DNA from: Otis tarda
Lineage: Eukaryota > Chordata > Aves > Otidiformes > Otididae
DNA: 64,000 bases
NCBI GenBank assembly: GCA_026413225.1
Contig: CM048591.1
Coordinates: forward strand, 44,807,303 to 44,871,302
Direction of reading: 5' to 3'
A program made the position numbers and the translations under genes. Shown here piece by piece: positions 27,401 to 40,900 of the stretch. Each line of letters starts with the position of its first letter. Position 1 is the stretch's first letter. A model generated the notes under the pieces. It did no database searches and was not told the origin of the DNA. It saw nothing but the letters and a program-made list of their open reading frames with translations.

Positions 27401-28869
27401 TACTATGAAGCACTGGTACTTACAGCAATAGAGTGTTCTTAAGGGAATCTGAAATTCTGCCTATGTGGCAGGAAAAAAACCTGCTCCATTACAAAATATA
27501 TAGTCAACCTTCCTTATTGTAGCATCCTGTAGTGGCTACAAATTAGCCTGCTAATTAGAGGGAATCAAGAGTCCCTATGTGGACCTCTTTCTTACCAATT
27601 AAACCAAGCAGAGAATGCTTGGATGGAGAATGTTATCTGGGGTTTCACCATTGAGGGATTTGGAAAGTATCTGGAGAGCTCATAAAGCACTTCACTGTCA
27701 CACACTTTCCACATCATAAGATGCTCCTTTCGTCTACCAGAATACTTCCAGTTCCAGCAAGCTTATATTAGACCATGACATCCCAACACCAGTTCATTCA
27801 CCTTTATGTTTCAGACATGAAATCAACAAGCTTTGCTTTGGCCATCCGGAAGAAATACACTGTGACTCTTGGGGAGAAATAATTCACAAATAGCAATCTG
27901 TCCCACTTCCCCACTAGAAGTCCTTTCTATCGGCATCTGTAGACCTGTTCACACAGCACACAGATTGTCCAGACACTTCCTGTATACAAGTGACAACTGA
28001 AAGACAAGGGAAAATTAGCCTAAGCCTTCCTAGGACTTTACATGCAAAGTTTGAGAAACTGTATTCCTAGGTCTTCTCATTCGCACCTGCAGAAACCTCA
28101 CATTGTATCATTCAAAAATAATTCAAGGCGAAAGTAAGAAAGAAATCTCAACCAGAAAACAAAGAAAAAAAAATCACTAGTGTGGGAAAGTATGTGTCAA
28201 AGACAGTATACTTATTCAGGGCCTACTAGTATACTATACAGAGTAATTTAAGCACTATACACATACTGAATATTCTATGGCTATTAAAAATAAGTGAATA
28301 GGGAAAAAAAAGCCTTTATTACAGTCTTATAGGGAGGTTATCTCTGGAAAATAAAACAATAATCAGGTACTTTTATTTTTCTAAAAAGTAAGGAAATCTA
28401 TACCTACAAAGCTTTAGTGGATTCTCACTTGACTTGGCCTGCAATTTCAACTTCAGAAATAAGCCTCAACAGATTTCTTTGTTAAGAATTCCTAAATCTG
28501 TGAAAAAGCTTTATTTTTACCTTTCAATACATTTTATCAGGTGCCTTAAAGGAACCACTATGACAACTCTTAAAGAAACCACCAGAATGCTGCAATATCC
28601 TCCCTTTGCCCTTTCAAACAGGCAGCAATAGCCAGAACTATGTCCTTGTGACCCTCTGAACTAGAATTCTTAAATTAGATTCTTGTATGCTTAAATTACA
28701 TTCTCTAATGCTTCCTCTAACAATTATTACACATGGTATGTTTGAAACGAGCCAAGTTTAACTACACAGGAACAGAAATACCACAAAAATAGCTTTCTCT
28801 CTAGCTAGTATCCTGTCTCTGACAACAGTCAAGTGCAAAAGTCTTAGGAAAACGGGTATTAACAGAGCA

Positions 28870-29440
28870 GGCATCTAGTTGTATCTTCCTCATCCCTCCT
28901 TCCTGGGGGTTTTGCTGCCTGTGCTCAACGCCAGCTGTCATATACAGCCTGTGAGCAAGAGTTGTGAGAAGCTGCATCCTTCTGGCTTCACTTGGGAACT
29001 GCCTTTAAGCCCAGGTAACGAAGGCTTTTGGTCCTTGCCTGAGCTACCTTGCAGCTGTGCTTGTGGCTGGTCATGCACCTCACTGAGCTGGAGCCTGACC
29101 CATGGCCATGACTTCCTGGCTTGACCTTGGACCTGCCTCATCCCTGTCAGCCTGGACTGCAGATCACTGGACTGATGGCTGACCCTGCTGATGGCCACTA
29201 GACTTGCTCTGCTCTTCTTGTGCAACTGTGCTGTTCCTCTGTAAAGCCTCAGCTGCACCTACCTTCTAGTCGCCTGCAGGTCCTGGCTGGCCTTCTCTAT
29301 GGAGCAGCCTACGATGGCGCTCCCTCACACCAAGTGTGCCAGTGTCCATTTGTACACACTCAGCTTCCCTTGCCATACAATGGCCTCAACCCTCAGCCTC
29401 AGGTGCCTCTAACAGGTCTTTTCAATTAGCCTCTGCCTTG
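28870..29440. repeat. GC-rich block in intron 4, possibly an unclassified interspersed repeat
   Basis: About 570 bases are markedly richer in G and C than the flanks, with many short CTGG, CCTG and TGCC-type words (GACCTTGGACCTGCCTCATC, GTCAGCCTGGACTGCAG). The composition resembles some avian LTRs and minisatellite-like repeats, but I recognise no family and saw no TG...CA ends. Open frames on both strands here look like by-products of base composition. Confidence 0.35.
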
Positions 29441-30456
29441 AATACTCTCAGATCTTACACAAATTAAAGCCATTGATCTACACCTAAGTTTTTTCAAATG
29501 CTGAAAAAAATGAGGTTTTCCCAAATGCTTACTGGATTTTCCAGTAAATAGCAATTCTGTCCAAGGTCTGAATTTACCTTTGCAAATGCTATATTCAGAG
29601 GTGAAAACTGTTTGATTCCTAAATTTATCCTCAGACCTTTTTCCTGAATGGCCACAATTGGTTTATTATCATTTCAGCTGAAGCTCAGCTTCCACCAAAA
29701 TACACCTCCAAACATTTTGCTGCATGAACTGAGGCCAGTGAAAGGGTAGGAGTTCTTACTCTTGCTTTTGTTAGGCCCATGATACAAAGAGCAGCATTTT
29801 CCGATTTCAACTGACATGACTACAGTGATACTATCTCTTTTTTTTTTTTTTTCCCAGAGATGGTCACAAGAATTGAGAAATTTTTTTTCTTAAATTAATC
29901 CCTCCTGTTTCTCAAACTCTTTACATGAACTGCACAGAATGCTTATTAAACAGTTTTGCACAGTGATACACTCGTAAGGATGGTTCAGGCCGCTCGGCTG
30001 AGTGCATAAACTGCATTCTCAAGACTTTTTATACAGTACATTCACACACATGATCCTCAGCTCTTAGTACAATCTGTCTTGCTATACACTTCTCCACAGG
30101 TATGTTACACCTGTGCAAAGGCAGTTTTGCTTGTTTAATTTAATTCAGAAGTTTTGGTCCTTTCAAAAATGGCTTGGAGCTTCTGACCATATTCTTTATT
30201 GTTGGGTTTGAGTACTATTATTGTATGTTCTATGTTACATCAAATTGCTGGGATCAGAAATTAAGTCTACAACTGCTAACATGTGTCTCACCACTTGTTC
30301 CAAATCCTGTAAGTCAACCCTTAAGTTTGTAAGGCTAGGCTCTTTTCAGTCTTATTTACAAACTGTTTTACCAAATTTACTGTTTTCACTTTCCTTATGC
30401 ATTCTCTAAAACATCTCATTTTTGTGTTGCATTTTACACATGCATGTTTGTTGCAT

Positions 30457-30654
30457 TTTTTACAATGCGAGTTGTAGAACATTGGAACAGGTTGCCCAGA
30501 GAGGTGGTGGATGCCCCATCCCTGGAAACGTTCAAGGCCAGGTTGGACAGGGCTCTGAGCAACATGATCTAGTCGGGGATGTTCCTGCTCCTTGCAGGTT
30601 GGACTAGATGACCTTTGAAGGTCCCTTCCAACTCTAACCATTCTATGATTCTAT
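30457..30654 (+). repeat. CR1 LINE 3' fragment
   Basis: It begins at TTACAATGCGAGTTGTAGAA, continues with AACAGGTTGCCCAGAGAGGT and ends in CCATTCTATGATTCTAT. Its start matches the complement of the CR1 copy at 55349-55745, so the two belong to the same subfamily. About 200 bases remain. Confidence 0.95.
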
Positions 30655-32327
30655 TTTTGAGCTTTTTGCATACATGTCTGAAATAACAATTCACCCACCT
30701 TCCACTGGCTGAATTAACTGAAAATTGTTTTACACCAATTAATTTATCTCAAATAATTACAAAGAGGAAAGCTGCTTTCTGACTTTTCTGGGTTTAAACA
30801 CCATTACCTTTGACAAAATGGTACATCTGAGCCTTTTCTACATCCTTTCAGCTATGTGGGGGTGGGCTGCTGGCCTTTAACCTGTCCTATCTACAGTCAG
30901 AATAGTTTTCCAATTTTTGCTAGTATACATAACTGAAAAACCACTCTAGAATAAAATGCCCTTCAGATACCTGTTTCATTCTGCTCCCCAGGTCTAGTCT
31001 AAGAGCGTGCATATGCACTGTGTATCAATAGAGGTGGATTAGATGAGCAAAACACAATTCTATAGTCACTGCCATTATTACATATTTAAACATCCTTGTA
31101 CAACATGGTGGACTGTGAACTACCCAGAAGCTAGGGTGGCACAAATGCTTGTGATCCTTTATTGCGTAAAGAAACAATGGGAAAATCTCAGTTTAACTGT
31201 TGTGACAATTACATTCACTCGGGTACGTCTGCTGTTCTTCAGTCGACTTTGTTATTAAATGGATAGATCAAGTTTAGAACAAAAATCCCCTGTATATTTA
31301 GCTTCACACATAAAAAATAAAACTATGTAAACAGAATTTTAAACATAGAATTGAGAAGCAGTACCTTTTATATTTTCCCCTTATATCTGGGAAACATTTT
31401 TAAATCAGCTTTTCCTATTGAAAAAGCTAATATGCTTCCTCGTTATTCCTTGAATCACAAGTCAAATACAACATTCAGGTTCCTTGGATGCAACTTTGAT
31501 GGCTTGTCAACTTACAAATGCCATCAAAATTTGCATTCCCCATACGGTCCACAGGATATGAGCCTACATGGGATTTAAAATTGGACTAAAATTTTCATGA
31601 ATTATGAGAACATGAATAATTGCATTGCATAACAATAAAATCTCCAAAATTATATCAAGTTCCAAGTGCTTCAATGCTCTGGCCAATCATGAATCGTAAG
31701 AATTATCTAAAAATCTACAAACATAAACAAAACGATATCATAAAGGGATCACTAGCCTGTAATTATCCAAACCTCTTGCATGTTCACAAAAGCCTCTGGA
31801 ACAAGCAACCATTAACAGCACAATAATTGGTAGGCTGTTTTTTGCTGTTTCCATTTTTTATGAGGCATATTTATTTAATAATTGCTCTTAGTTTCTGCTA
31901 AGAATGGAAAACTGTAACATAGAACAGCTTACATGAAAGTATAATGCACAACAGCTAATTCATAGTCCTTATTTCTCGTTACCAACTCCAGTGAATGGCC
32001 TGTTCATGCTTCCTCTGTAACAGCATTATTTTATACTCATTAATTTGGTTGCAGAAGTCAAGTTCAACTTGGTCCTTCCTTACAGGAAGCACTTATCTTT
32101 ATTTATCATCCTCATGACAAGTTTGACAAATTAAAGGTAAACTACCGCATAATACCGCCTTTCTGGCAAAACACATCCAGATGGAGCCTGGGAAAGGGCG
32201 CAACGTTATTACCATTACTTTAATCCCTAACGACATCTAAATTACCCTGCTCTTTAAAAACAGTTTGTGAGAGTGCCTGTTTGTTTCTGTGTGACGTACA
32301 TACCGGCAATCACGTAATACAGAGAGT

Positions 32328-32339
32328 GCCATCTACTGG
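32328..32339 (+). promoter_or_regulatory. CTCF-core-like 12-mer
   Basis: GCCATCTACTGG is a full match to the reverse-complement CTCF core. Flanking bases partly resemble those of the copy 1 kb to the right. Confidence 0.5.
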
Positions 32340-33351
32340 TGCTTAGTGGTATAGGTTTTCGCAGGTTACCAGGCTTGCTGGAGTTGCAGTGCAGTAGCAC
32401 TGCAAAAGGCTTGCTCTCAGCAAGGTACCAGAAACAAGAGAGTGGATGCTTCGTAGTAGTACCCGACACTGTGGGAAGAGTCTCATGCCTACAGCAAGTA
32501 AACATCTGAAACCAGCAGCAGTGAAAAAGGTGACAGAATAAATTAAAACATGGGAGCAGCAAACCAAGTAATATGATGATAAACATACTAAAACCAATTT
32601 TGGAACAGATGACTTGTCTTTAAAAATACAGTGCATGACCATACATAAATGAACGATGTAATAAAGTTCGCCTATGGAAAAACAAAGGACGGTAAATACA
32701 AGAAATCTGTGCTGTTCAGAATACTTTTTTTAATTTTATAACAGTGAGGGAAGGAGGCAGCTGGAGGAAACGAAGTTGTTTCTTTTTTATTCTTTTTTTC
32801 TAAATCTATTTGCATTATGAGTCTTTCTTTAGAAACACTTCAGAACCAAGAATGTTTTCTAAACTGTTTGTGTACAGTGTTTAATACAACAGATCCTCAA
32901 AGCCCCTAAGTACTAAAAAAAAAACCCCATAAACATGAAGAATTAGTCAGTATTGTAACAAGTGAAAACACAGGTAGAATTCTTTCACATCAATGGAATA
33001 ATTATGTGCAAGAGAAGAAAAAAATCAGCTCAACTGCATGCACTGTGCACACAGGAAAGAAGATAATGCAATTAATTGTCATATTAGTGAGTACCCTCAA
33101 TAGTTGCCAAAAACTTCAGGAATCTTAACACAGAACCCTCAACTAGTGCAAGCATCACCAGACAGCTAAGACTCAAAATAATGCCACACAATCTGGGCAG
33201 CAGTGAAGCTGGCTTCTAATCTAGAGACTACTATAAAATAAAATGTTCATCTTCCATTACAAGAAAACGTATTAGAATGCTGTGAAACAGGAAGCTGTGT
33301 ACATACTAATACGAAATAAACACATGCATACCTGTATGTAATATGAAGAAT

Positions 33352-33363
33352 GCCATCTACTGG
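33352..33363 (+). promoter_or_regulatory. CTCF-core-like 12-mer
   Basis: GCCATCTACTGG is a full match to the CTCF core and identical to the copy at 32328 in the same orientation. It lies 158 bases before the solo LTR. Confidence 0.5.
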
Positions 33364-33520
33364 TATGTAAGAATACGAACTGTGGTTTTTAAGCTAGTGA
33401 ATAGCAATCACAATAAGCAACAAAGTTGCCATTACTATGTACTGCGAACAACTGTGTCCAGTTCCAAACTCTTCCTCATACTCTCAACATACAGCAATTT
33501 AACAAATACATACAAGCCCT

Positions 33521-34113
33521 TGTCCTGGTTTCAGCTGGGATGAAGCTAGTTTTCCTCTCAGTAGCTGCCGTGTTTTGGATTTAGTACGGGATTTGGTATC
33601 TGAAAAATGCTGATACACACACACAGATGCTATGAGCTGTTGCTAAATAGACCAAGGTCTGGCTTTCCAGGTTTCACTAATGTGCAGGTGCAGGAAGCTG
33701 GAAGGGGTATAGCCAGTACAGCTGACACAAACTGCCCAAAGAGACTACTCCATACCATAAATGTCAAGCTCAGTATATAAGCAGAGGTTGGCTGGAGGGG
33801 CACATCACTCTCTCTCTCCTCCTGCCCCTGCCTCTCGCTCCTTTTGTTGCTGTTCAGTTTCATTTCCATGATCGCTGCTTGGGATGGACTGTATCAGTCA
33901 TTGGGACGTCTGCTGGTGATAAATTATGCATTGTTCATTTTGCATATTTTAGTATCCCTGTATTTTGTTATTAATGTAATTTTCCTTTGCCATTGTAAAC
34001 TGTCTTAATCTTAACCCACGAGTTTTCCTTTCTTCCCAGTTCTCTCCCCCATCCCGCTGAGGAACGGGAGAAAGAGCGAGGAACTGTGTGGTGACTAGGA
34101 CCAAAACATGACA
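33521..34113 (+). mobile_element. Solo LTR of avian ERVL type (fossil)
   Basis: It begins TGTCCTGGTTTCAGCTGGGA and ends ACCAAAACATGACA, so it has TG...CA termini and is 593 bases long. The start and the interior (CATACCATA then a TATATAAG promoter-like box near 33775) are those of the widespread avian ERVL LTR. No internal retroviral sequence adjoins it, so it is a solo LTR left by recombination between two LTRs. I could not find a clear flanking duplication. Moderate divergence suggests an old insertion. Confidence 0.85.
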
Positions 34114-34189
34114 GCAAAATAAGCTCTTCCCATAAAACAGACACAGGAAAAAAATATAATTTTCTTATTCTAATGTCTTAAGATCTTAT

Positions 34190-34470
34190 TGCAGCCTTTC
34201 AATACTTAAAAGGGGCTTATAAGAAAGATGGGGAGAAACCCTTTAGTAGGGCCTGTAGCAACAGGATGAGGGCAATGGTTTTAAACTAAAAGAGGGCAGA
34301 TTCAAACTAGATACAAGGAATAAATTCTTTACATGAAGAGTCATGAAACACTGGAACAGGTTGCCCAGAGAGGTGGTTGATGCCCCATCCCTGGAAACAT
34401 TCAAGGCCAGGTTGGTCAGGGCTCTGAGCAACCTGACCTGGTTGGAGATGTCCCTGCTCCTTGCAGAGCA
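34190..34470 (+). repeat. CR1 LINE 3' fragment lacking its tail
   Basis: It contains GGGGCTTATAAGAAAGATGG, the RLFSRACCDR-type coding region in degenerate form, AACAGGTTGCCCAGAGAGGT and GTCCCTGCTCCTTGCAGAG. The last 60 or so bases of a normal CR1 end (GGTTGGACTAGATGA and octamers) are missing, so it was cut at its 3' side after insertion. It starts about 75 bases beyond the solo LTR. Confidence 0.92.
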
Positions 34471-35174
34471 CCTTTTCTTAATGTGACTTCTTTCCAGGTT
34501 TTTTCTCAGCTACTCTCCACAACTTTCCCATAATTCCATCACTGTCTACTTTCTAACTTTTTTCTTGTAATACTTCTATTTCAATTTGTATGAGACTTCC
34601 TCAGAAGTAACTAAATAATCTTGCAAAGTCATAGTAAATCAATGAGCAACTCTCCCCTGATAAAAAAAAAAAACAGCAAATCCACTTAAATTCTAAAATG
34701 TCAAGAAATTTCATTTTGCTGAACTCCTTGATTTTATAACAGTGTTGGTTTTCTTCTATTCCTGAACATTGTTGCCTAACCAAAATATATGTCAATTAAT
34801 TAAACTCTTAAGAATGACGAATACGGTAACACCTGATCAGACAGCTGGATGATCCAAGCAAAGAAGCACTTAATATCTAAATATATAATATCTAAAAAGC
34901 AAGAGGAAAACCACACACAATTGCAAGTTTATATTGAGAGGTAACTAAGCATTACAATGTAGGTGCATCTGCCCCAAGAAGTAAATCACAAATATTTCAA
35001 TTTTGAACTATCACCATGAGATGATCCTTTCAATGTTAATTCATCACAGTCTTAGATATATTGCTACATAGAGAGCAAAGGTCTTAAAAACCCATTTTGC
35101 TGAAAATCTGGCACAGATTCAAAAGTAGGCATCAAAGGTCAGTGCTTCATTAACTGAACCAACTCAATTAACAT

Positions 35175-35342
35175 TATAGAATCATAGAATGGTTTGGGTT
35201 GGAAGGCACCTTTAAAGGTCATCTAGTCCAACCTCCTGGCAAGGAGCAGGGACATCTCCAACTGGTCCAGGTTGCTCAGAGCCCTGTCCAACCTGGCCTT
35301 GAATGTTTCCAGGGATGGGGCATCCACAATTTCTCTGGGAAA
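35175..35342 (-). repeat. CR1 LINE 3' fragment, minus strand
   Basis: The plus strand reads TATAGAATCATAGAATGGTT and then TCATCTAGTCCAACCTCCTG, the complement of a CR1 3' end. It extends to the GGGATGGGGCATCCACAATT region. It is inverted relative to the CR1 copy 700 bases to the left. Confidence 0.95.
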
Positions 35343-37961
35343 ACTGTAGTTTAATTAAAAAGTCAAGATCATCATAAAAAAACCAGGTCATCTGGAGAAT
35401 GTCACTAAACATCTCAAACATCCTGTGCTTAATTGGCAGTAAATTTCTTGATCTGGCCTATTTGAGGAGTAGCAATTCACTGCAAAACACTTTAATACAA
35501 TTTAATACAGTAGATCAAATTAGTCTAAACAAACAGAACTTCAAGGTATATGAAAAGCTTGGTGTGTGGAGGACAGGTATATGCCTTCCATTCTTCTGGG
35601 AAACAAGACTTCCATTCATATGATTTAATGTGTCCTCCACAGGAGGCAAGTGTAACAATACTAAAGGGAAACATCCCACACAGAACGCCTTGACATTATA
35701 TTTTCAGATTTATAACTCAAATTTAAAAAAAAGAAACAAAACAACAAAAACCTCTGCAAAACCCTTTTTACCAGAAACATTCAAGCATTGCTGTGTAAGC
35801 AAGGGTTCTACTAAACATGTACCTGATTAAACTAATGGTTTTCAAATATGTTTCCATGTTTGCTATTCAAAAAATAACAAGGTGATACTGAAGTTCTAGT
35901 ATACTTCCTATTTCCCTGAAAAGCAGAGAAACTCCAGCAAGCCAATGTCACAGTTTTACTGCAAACACTAAATTTGGCAAAATGGAAGTCCTTTACCTAA
36001 GCAGACTATATTCGCACTCTCAAAGAGGTACTTCCAAGTGGTGAACTTTGTTCATTGAGTGCTGACAGTATCCAAAGGAAACAATAACACAGTCTCTGCT
36101 TTCCACTGCATACATTTGGAAAGAAGGTGTGTTCACCATCTTTCCACCAACATTGCTTAGCTCAGCAGAAAATTGAGATGTTAAACTCAAAGAAGAGGAG
36201 GCAAGGACTGCAGACCACAGTTCAAAACCTTGATCTTACAACAAATGTCTCAGCAACATTCACAAATGATTAAGAGATGAGTCAGAGTTTAAGATGTTAG
36301 GGGTTTTTTTAATTGGTTTTATTATTTTCATAGGAACATTATTTTTACACAGTTCTGTTGAGGAACTAGAAACTCACTGACGCAACAAAATGAAAACTTT
36401 CTGAATCAAAAATTTTTACATCAACTTGCCATCATACCATACTCAGCTCAAAAATTAGACAGAGTAACACTGGTAAGAGAAAATATGTATGAAATCTTAT
36501 GAAACATAAACCACACAAGTTTTGTTAGGTATTTTTTTAAAATAGAACAAAAATAATTTTGTAATTCTGGTGCCATAAAAAATTACTCATACAAAGAACA
36601 CCTTTTACTTTTGCAGCCATTAATATAAAGTGGCCTTACACAGGACAGATACACGAAAGAACTACACATTTCCAGAAAGGAAAATTTGGTTAAGACTAAA
36701 CACCACCTCTAAAAACACATGCCAAGGCTGACAGGCCTTCCCCCACTATGTTTAAGCTATTATGTATACATTGTCTTGTTCCTTTGTATTCTTTGAGCAA
36801 AAGTAAAGCATTGGAAAAAATGTATCTTATATTTTTTAAAAAGAATTTAAAATATTAAAAATAGAGATATTAACTCTTCCTCTTTTGCCCAACTTGAAAA
36901 GGGATGGGCTGTAACACCCTGACAAGTACGTATGGCCTTCCAAAACAATATAACAATAGCAGTATTTGAAACAAATTCCCAAGCCATAAACAAATCATAA
37001 ACACAGTTCATAAACTGAGAGCAGAGGAGAAGGTGTGATCATGTTAATAAAATGGAAATCTACCTCAGAAAAGCTCTCCAATTGCTGCAATGTGATTGCA
37101 AGAGTAACTCACAGTGAAAGGAATCTGTTCTAGCCCCACCAGACAGAAGCCCACATTGTAACCACACTTACTGCACAGCTCCAAAAATCTCTGCTCAGAG
37201 AAAGCCAGTTTGAGAAACTAAATCACTTTCTTTCTTAGAGACTAGTTTCATCAGGTCATGATTGATTTCATCAGTGAGAAATCTGCGGCAGGATGTATCT
37301 TGGCTTCCTACAGTGCATCTAGCTGTATAGAAGACCAATGGAACCTAGATTCTGGCACTAAAATTCAGAATCATTTAAAAAAAAAAAAAAATCTACCATT
37401 TTAATCCGATCCTAAAAACACTACAGTTTACATTGCACATTTTAAGTAAATTCCAACTCATTTCTTTGCATGTTTTATTCTTTCAGAAGACTTACAGACA
37501 TGCACAATCTTGATTTCTGAAACTTACTCATAATGTGGTTCAAGTGGGTAGCTACTCTTCTTGTCATTAAAAACAACACAGCTTTTCTATGACAATGGCA
37601 GTAAAGTTAAAAAGTAAGCAAGGATCAAATACATTTTTTGCTACTTTGAAAATGCAATTTAGTAGCTGAAAACAAAAGACACGAGATCAGTCTTCCTATC
37701 AATGATGTTAAACAAAGATAGACCACAAAGAAAGCCCACAATGTACTCTAGGAACTCACTCTAGCCATGACAAAAAATCAAGGTGTAATTCCATAGTCAA
37801 TGTACATAGCTATAGAAACAAAGGAAAGAAGAATATTCACCACTAACTTGACTGAATAATATCATTTTCCAATTAGATATAACTTCACATTTTGGGAGGA
37901 AAATTTTCACGTAAGCCACATTTAAAACCTGTAAAACTAGAAAGCAATCTTAAAAAGGTTT

Positions 37962-37977
37962 TGTTGTTGTTGTTGTT
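37962..37977. repeat. (GTT)n microsatellite
   Basis: Five tandem TTG units in intron 4. Confidence 0.85.
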
Positions 37978-40900
37978 AATAGTTGGCAGGTTAATAGTAA
38001 GCAGGTAAAGCTGTCTATCTCCATTACACACTCATCCTCATTTTTTAATTGTTTGAGTGGGAGTTTTTTGGTTGGCTGGTTGGATGGCTTGTTTTGCTTT
38101 TTTATATTTTCCTTGTTCTATTGTCAACTAAAAATACACCCAAAGGTCCCAATTTGTCTGAAGCATGCTGGCTTACACGGTGAACTACTTTACCTTTTAA
38201 AAAACTGTGTATTCCCCCTCAGTGTATGCTGAAGTATTAAGTTGAGGAGATAAAATTAAGTCTCAGTTGCAGGGCCAAAGGACAAGCTCCTGTGAGGTCA
38301 CTTCTGCAGAAGCTGAACAGCAGTTCCTATATGCAAACCACTTTTTCATGGCTCCTGTGTCAGTGTGTATGGACCCAACATAGAGCCCCATCTGGTGTGG
38401 TCAGGGACAGCTTTCCACACATAGTCCCTAGGGAGAGCTTAAATATCTTAGATAATCTATCATTTAATTCCAAGTACAGCCAAGTTTTCCATAATACTAA
38501 AAACCTTTCAAGTAGCATTCAAATTTCAGAGCTTAATGTAGAATTAATTTCTGGATTTCAATTCCCTTTACATTATGTAGCCATAAAACTACCTTACTTT
38601 CCACCCCAAATAATTTGTTCCAACTATATATTTTAGACTTTTGGCCATTTTTTCCATAGTGTATCACAGTCTATTTGGCATCTTCTCCCCTAGAGAGTGA
38701 ATATCCCTGCTGTAAAGAGCTCCTGCCATAATACAAACAAGACAGAGGTCAGATCAAACCACTGCAGAGGCTGGTCATTCAGTCAACATGACAACAGCTG
38801 ATGCAAACCTCAAATTATGGCTCTCATACTATACGTGTCTTCACCCTTTTCTGTGACAATCTTTTGAGACACATATAATACAGAAAATAAAGCAGTTCAG
38901 GAGAAAACAATGTTAAGTATGCAGTAAGTGGGTCTGTATGTTTATTTTTTTCTGAAAATACAAATAAGCACACACAGCAAAAGAAACTCTTCAAGAGTAA
39001 CAAAATACTTCACTTGAGTTCTTCTGTACAAACAAGCATCATAGTCCTTATTATAACACAATCGCTGTGACCAGAATTACCATACTGATTAGCAAAAGGA
39101 GATAAAACCACTTTCTTCAAAGAGCTTTGTGATGATGCACACTGGACCGTAAGAAACCGAGAAGAAATTCTAACAACTACAGAAAACAATTTAATAATAC
39201 TCTTCTTTTTTAATTTCAACTTCAGTATCCTTACACTGTGCATTTTACAACCTCCCTTTCCTATCCTTTTTTTTTAACTAGAAGTTTTCCAAGAGCCATT
39301 TATTTCCCTCCAATCAAAAGACAAACATATTACATTTCAGATCATAATATGCTACGCCCACTTTAAGCAACTAGGTAGGGAAATGCTAAATAATAAAAAT
39401 AGCTAGGAAGACAGGTTTGTGCTTTGAACTCCTCCATGACCTCTTCTCTATCACTTTCAGGTTAACTCTTGACTGATCAAGTCACAACGACTATTAACAT
39501 TGATTCAAACACAAAGAGTGGGTGGAAAAAATCCTGCAGACTACAGTGAGGCTTGAATCAAATGCTCACGTTAGTCCCAATCTACAACAGGTTCAGGTAG
39601 CAGGGCTGCCAAAAGCTGCAGTCCCACCTTCATCCATCCCCAACTGTTCTTGTTTACTTGATACTTTTTCTTATATCGGCAACACCATCAGTTCAGTTAC
39701 ATCAATCAGACAAGGCACTTGATCTAGATTAAAGCACCTGGTTTTTTCCATCCTAAAAATGGAAGCTATCTGTAGAAGATTGTCTGAGTACAACTCTCCC
39801 TCCTCACTTAACATCATTAAAGCATATGCTGCTGCTAATAACAAATGAAATGACAAATTTTGCTCTGATAACTAAGTGCATGCTACTGTGCATCTTCTGT
39901 ATCATTATGAAGAATATATCCAACCAGTAAAACTACATTAGAAAAGGTAGAATTATTTTTTGCATCACTTTGCTTTGATATTCAAGCATTGCCACGCTGT
40001 GAATTCCAAGTATATTAACCTCAGGAAAAGCCTCTTGAAAAACGTTAAAGACAGGAAGAAAATAAGTGTGATTTTAGTTAGTATTAAGTTGTTGAGAATT
40101 CTATGGCATGTCGTACAACCCACCAAATAGGTACATACATGCACCCAAGGGCATCTTAAAGTTTGTGAGAACTTACTGCTGAGATTACTGCACCTAAATC
40201 AACAACACTACACAGTTAAATACAGTTATTTACCAACATAAACATTTGCAGTATCATTACCTATTTTATTATAATTCGTACATTCTAATATTACATGCAT
40301 ATTTAGACATGTACAAAGTCAACAAGCAAGTAAGAAATTAACTGCTTACAGAAGCCTAGAAGTATCTTCAGCTTTAGCAGACATGTACATAAATAATGAT
40401 CAGGATGCTACATTCTTAGTAGTTGTAAGGACTACATGATATTTAAAAAAAAAAAACGTTAACGATTCCATTAATATTTTTAACCATATTTTGATATGGA
40501 CCCACAGAGAACGCAAGGACCTAAAATCAACAACAACGCACCCTCAAATTGCTATTCAGTAATGTAAAGCATTAAGTGTCAATGTGCTGCAAGTTATTTA
40601 CATGCTGATGTGCTTTGCTGGTTCAATGTGGAAACACAAAATATGAACAGATGTGCCACGCAAAACCCTACATTTGGGATTAAAGTTAAGGATTCGTTGT
40701 TCCTCAAGTCACTAAATATAAATTCACACACAAGCACTACCCCTCCCTTCTCTGACTGCCTTTGAAGAAAGTTTGGATACAATTAAATTCTTCATAGGCG
40801 AGAGATTAAACAAAAGAAAAAAAGAATAAAATTAAAGAGCAAATATAAGCTGTTTTCAAAACAAACTATGGCATTTTTCCAGGTTATTTATTTTATCCTA

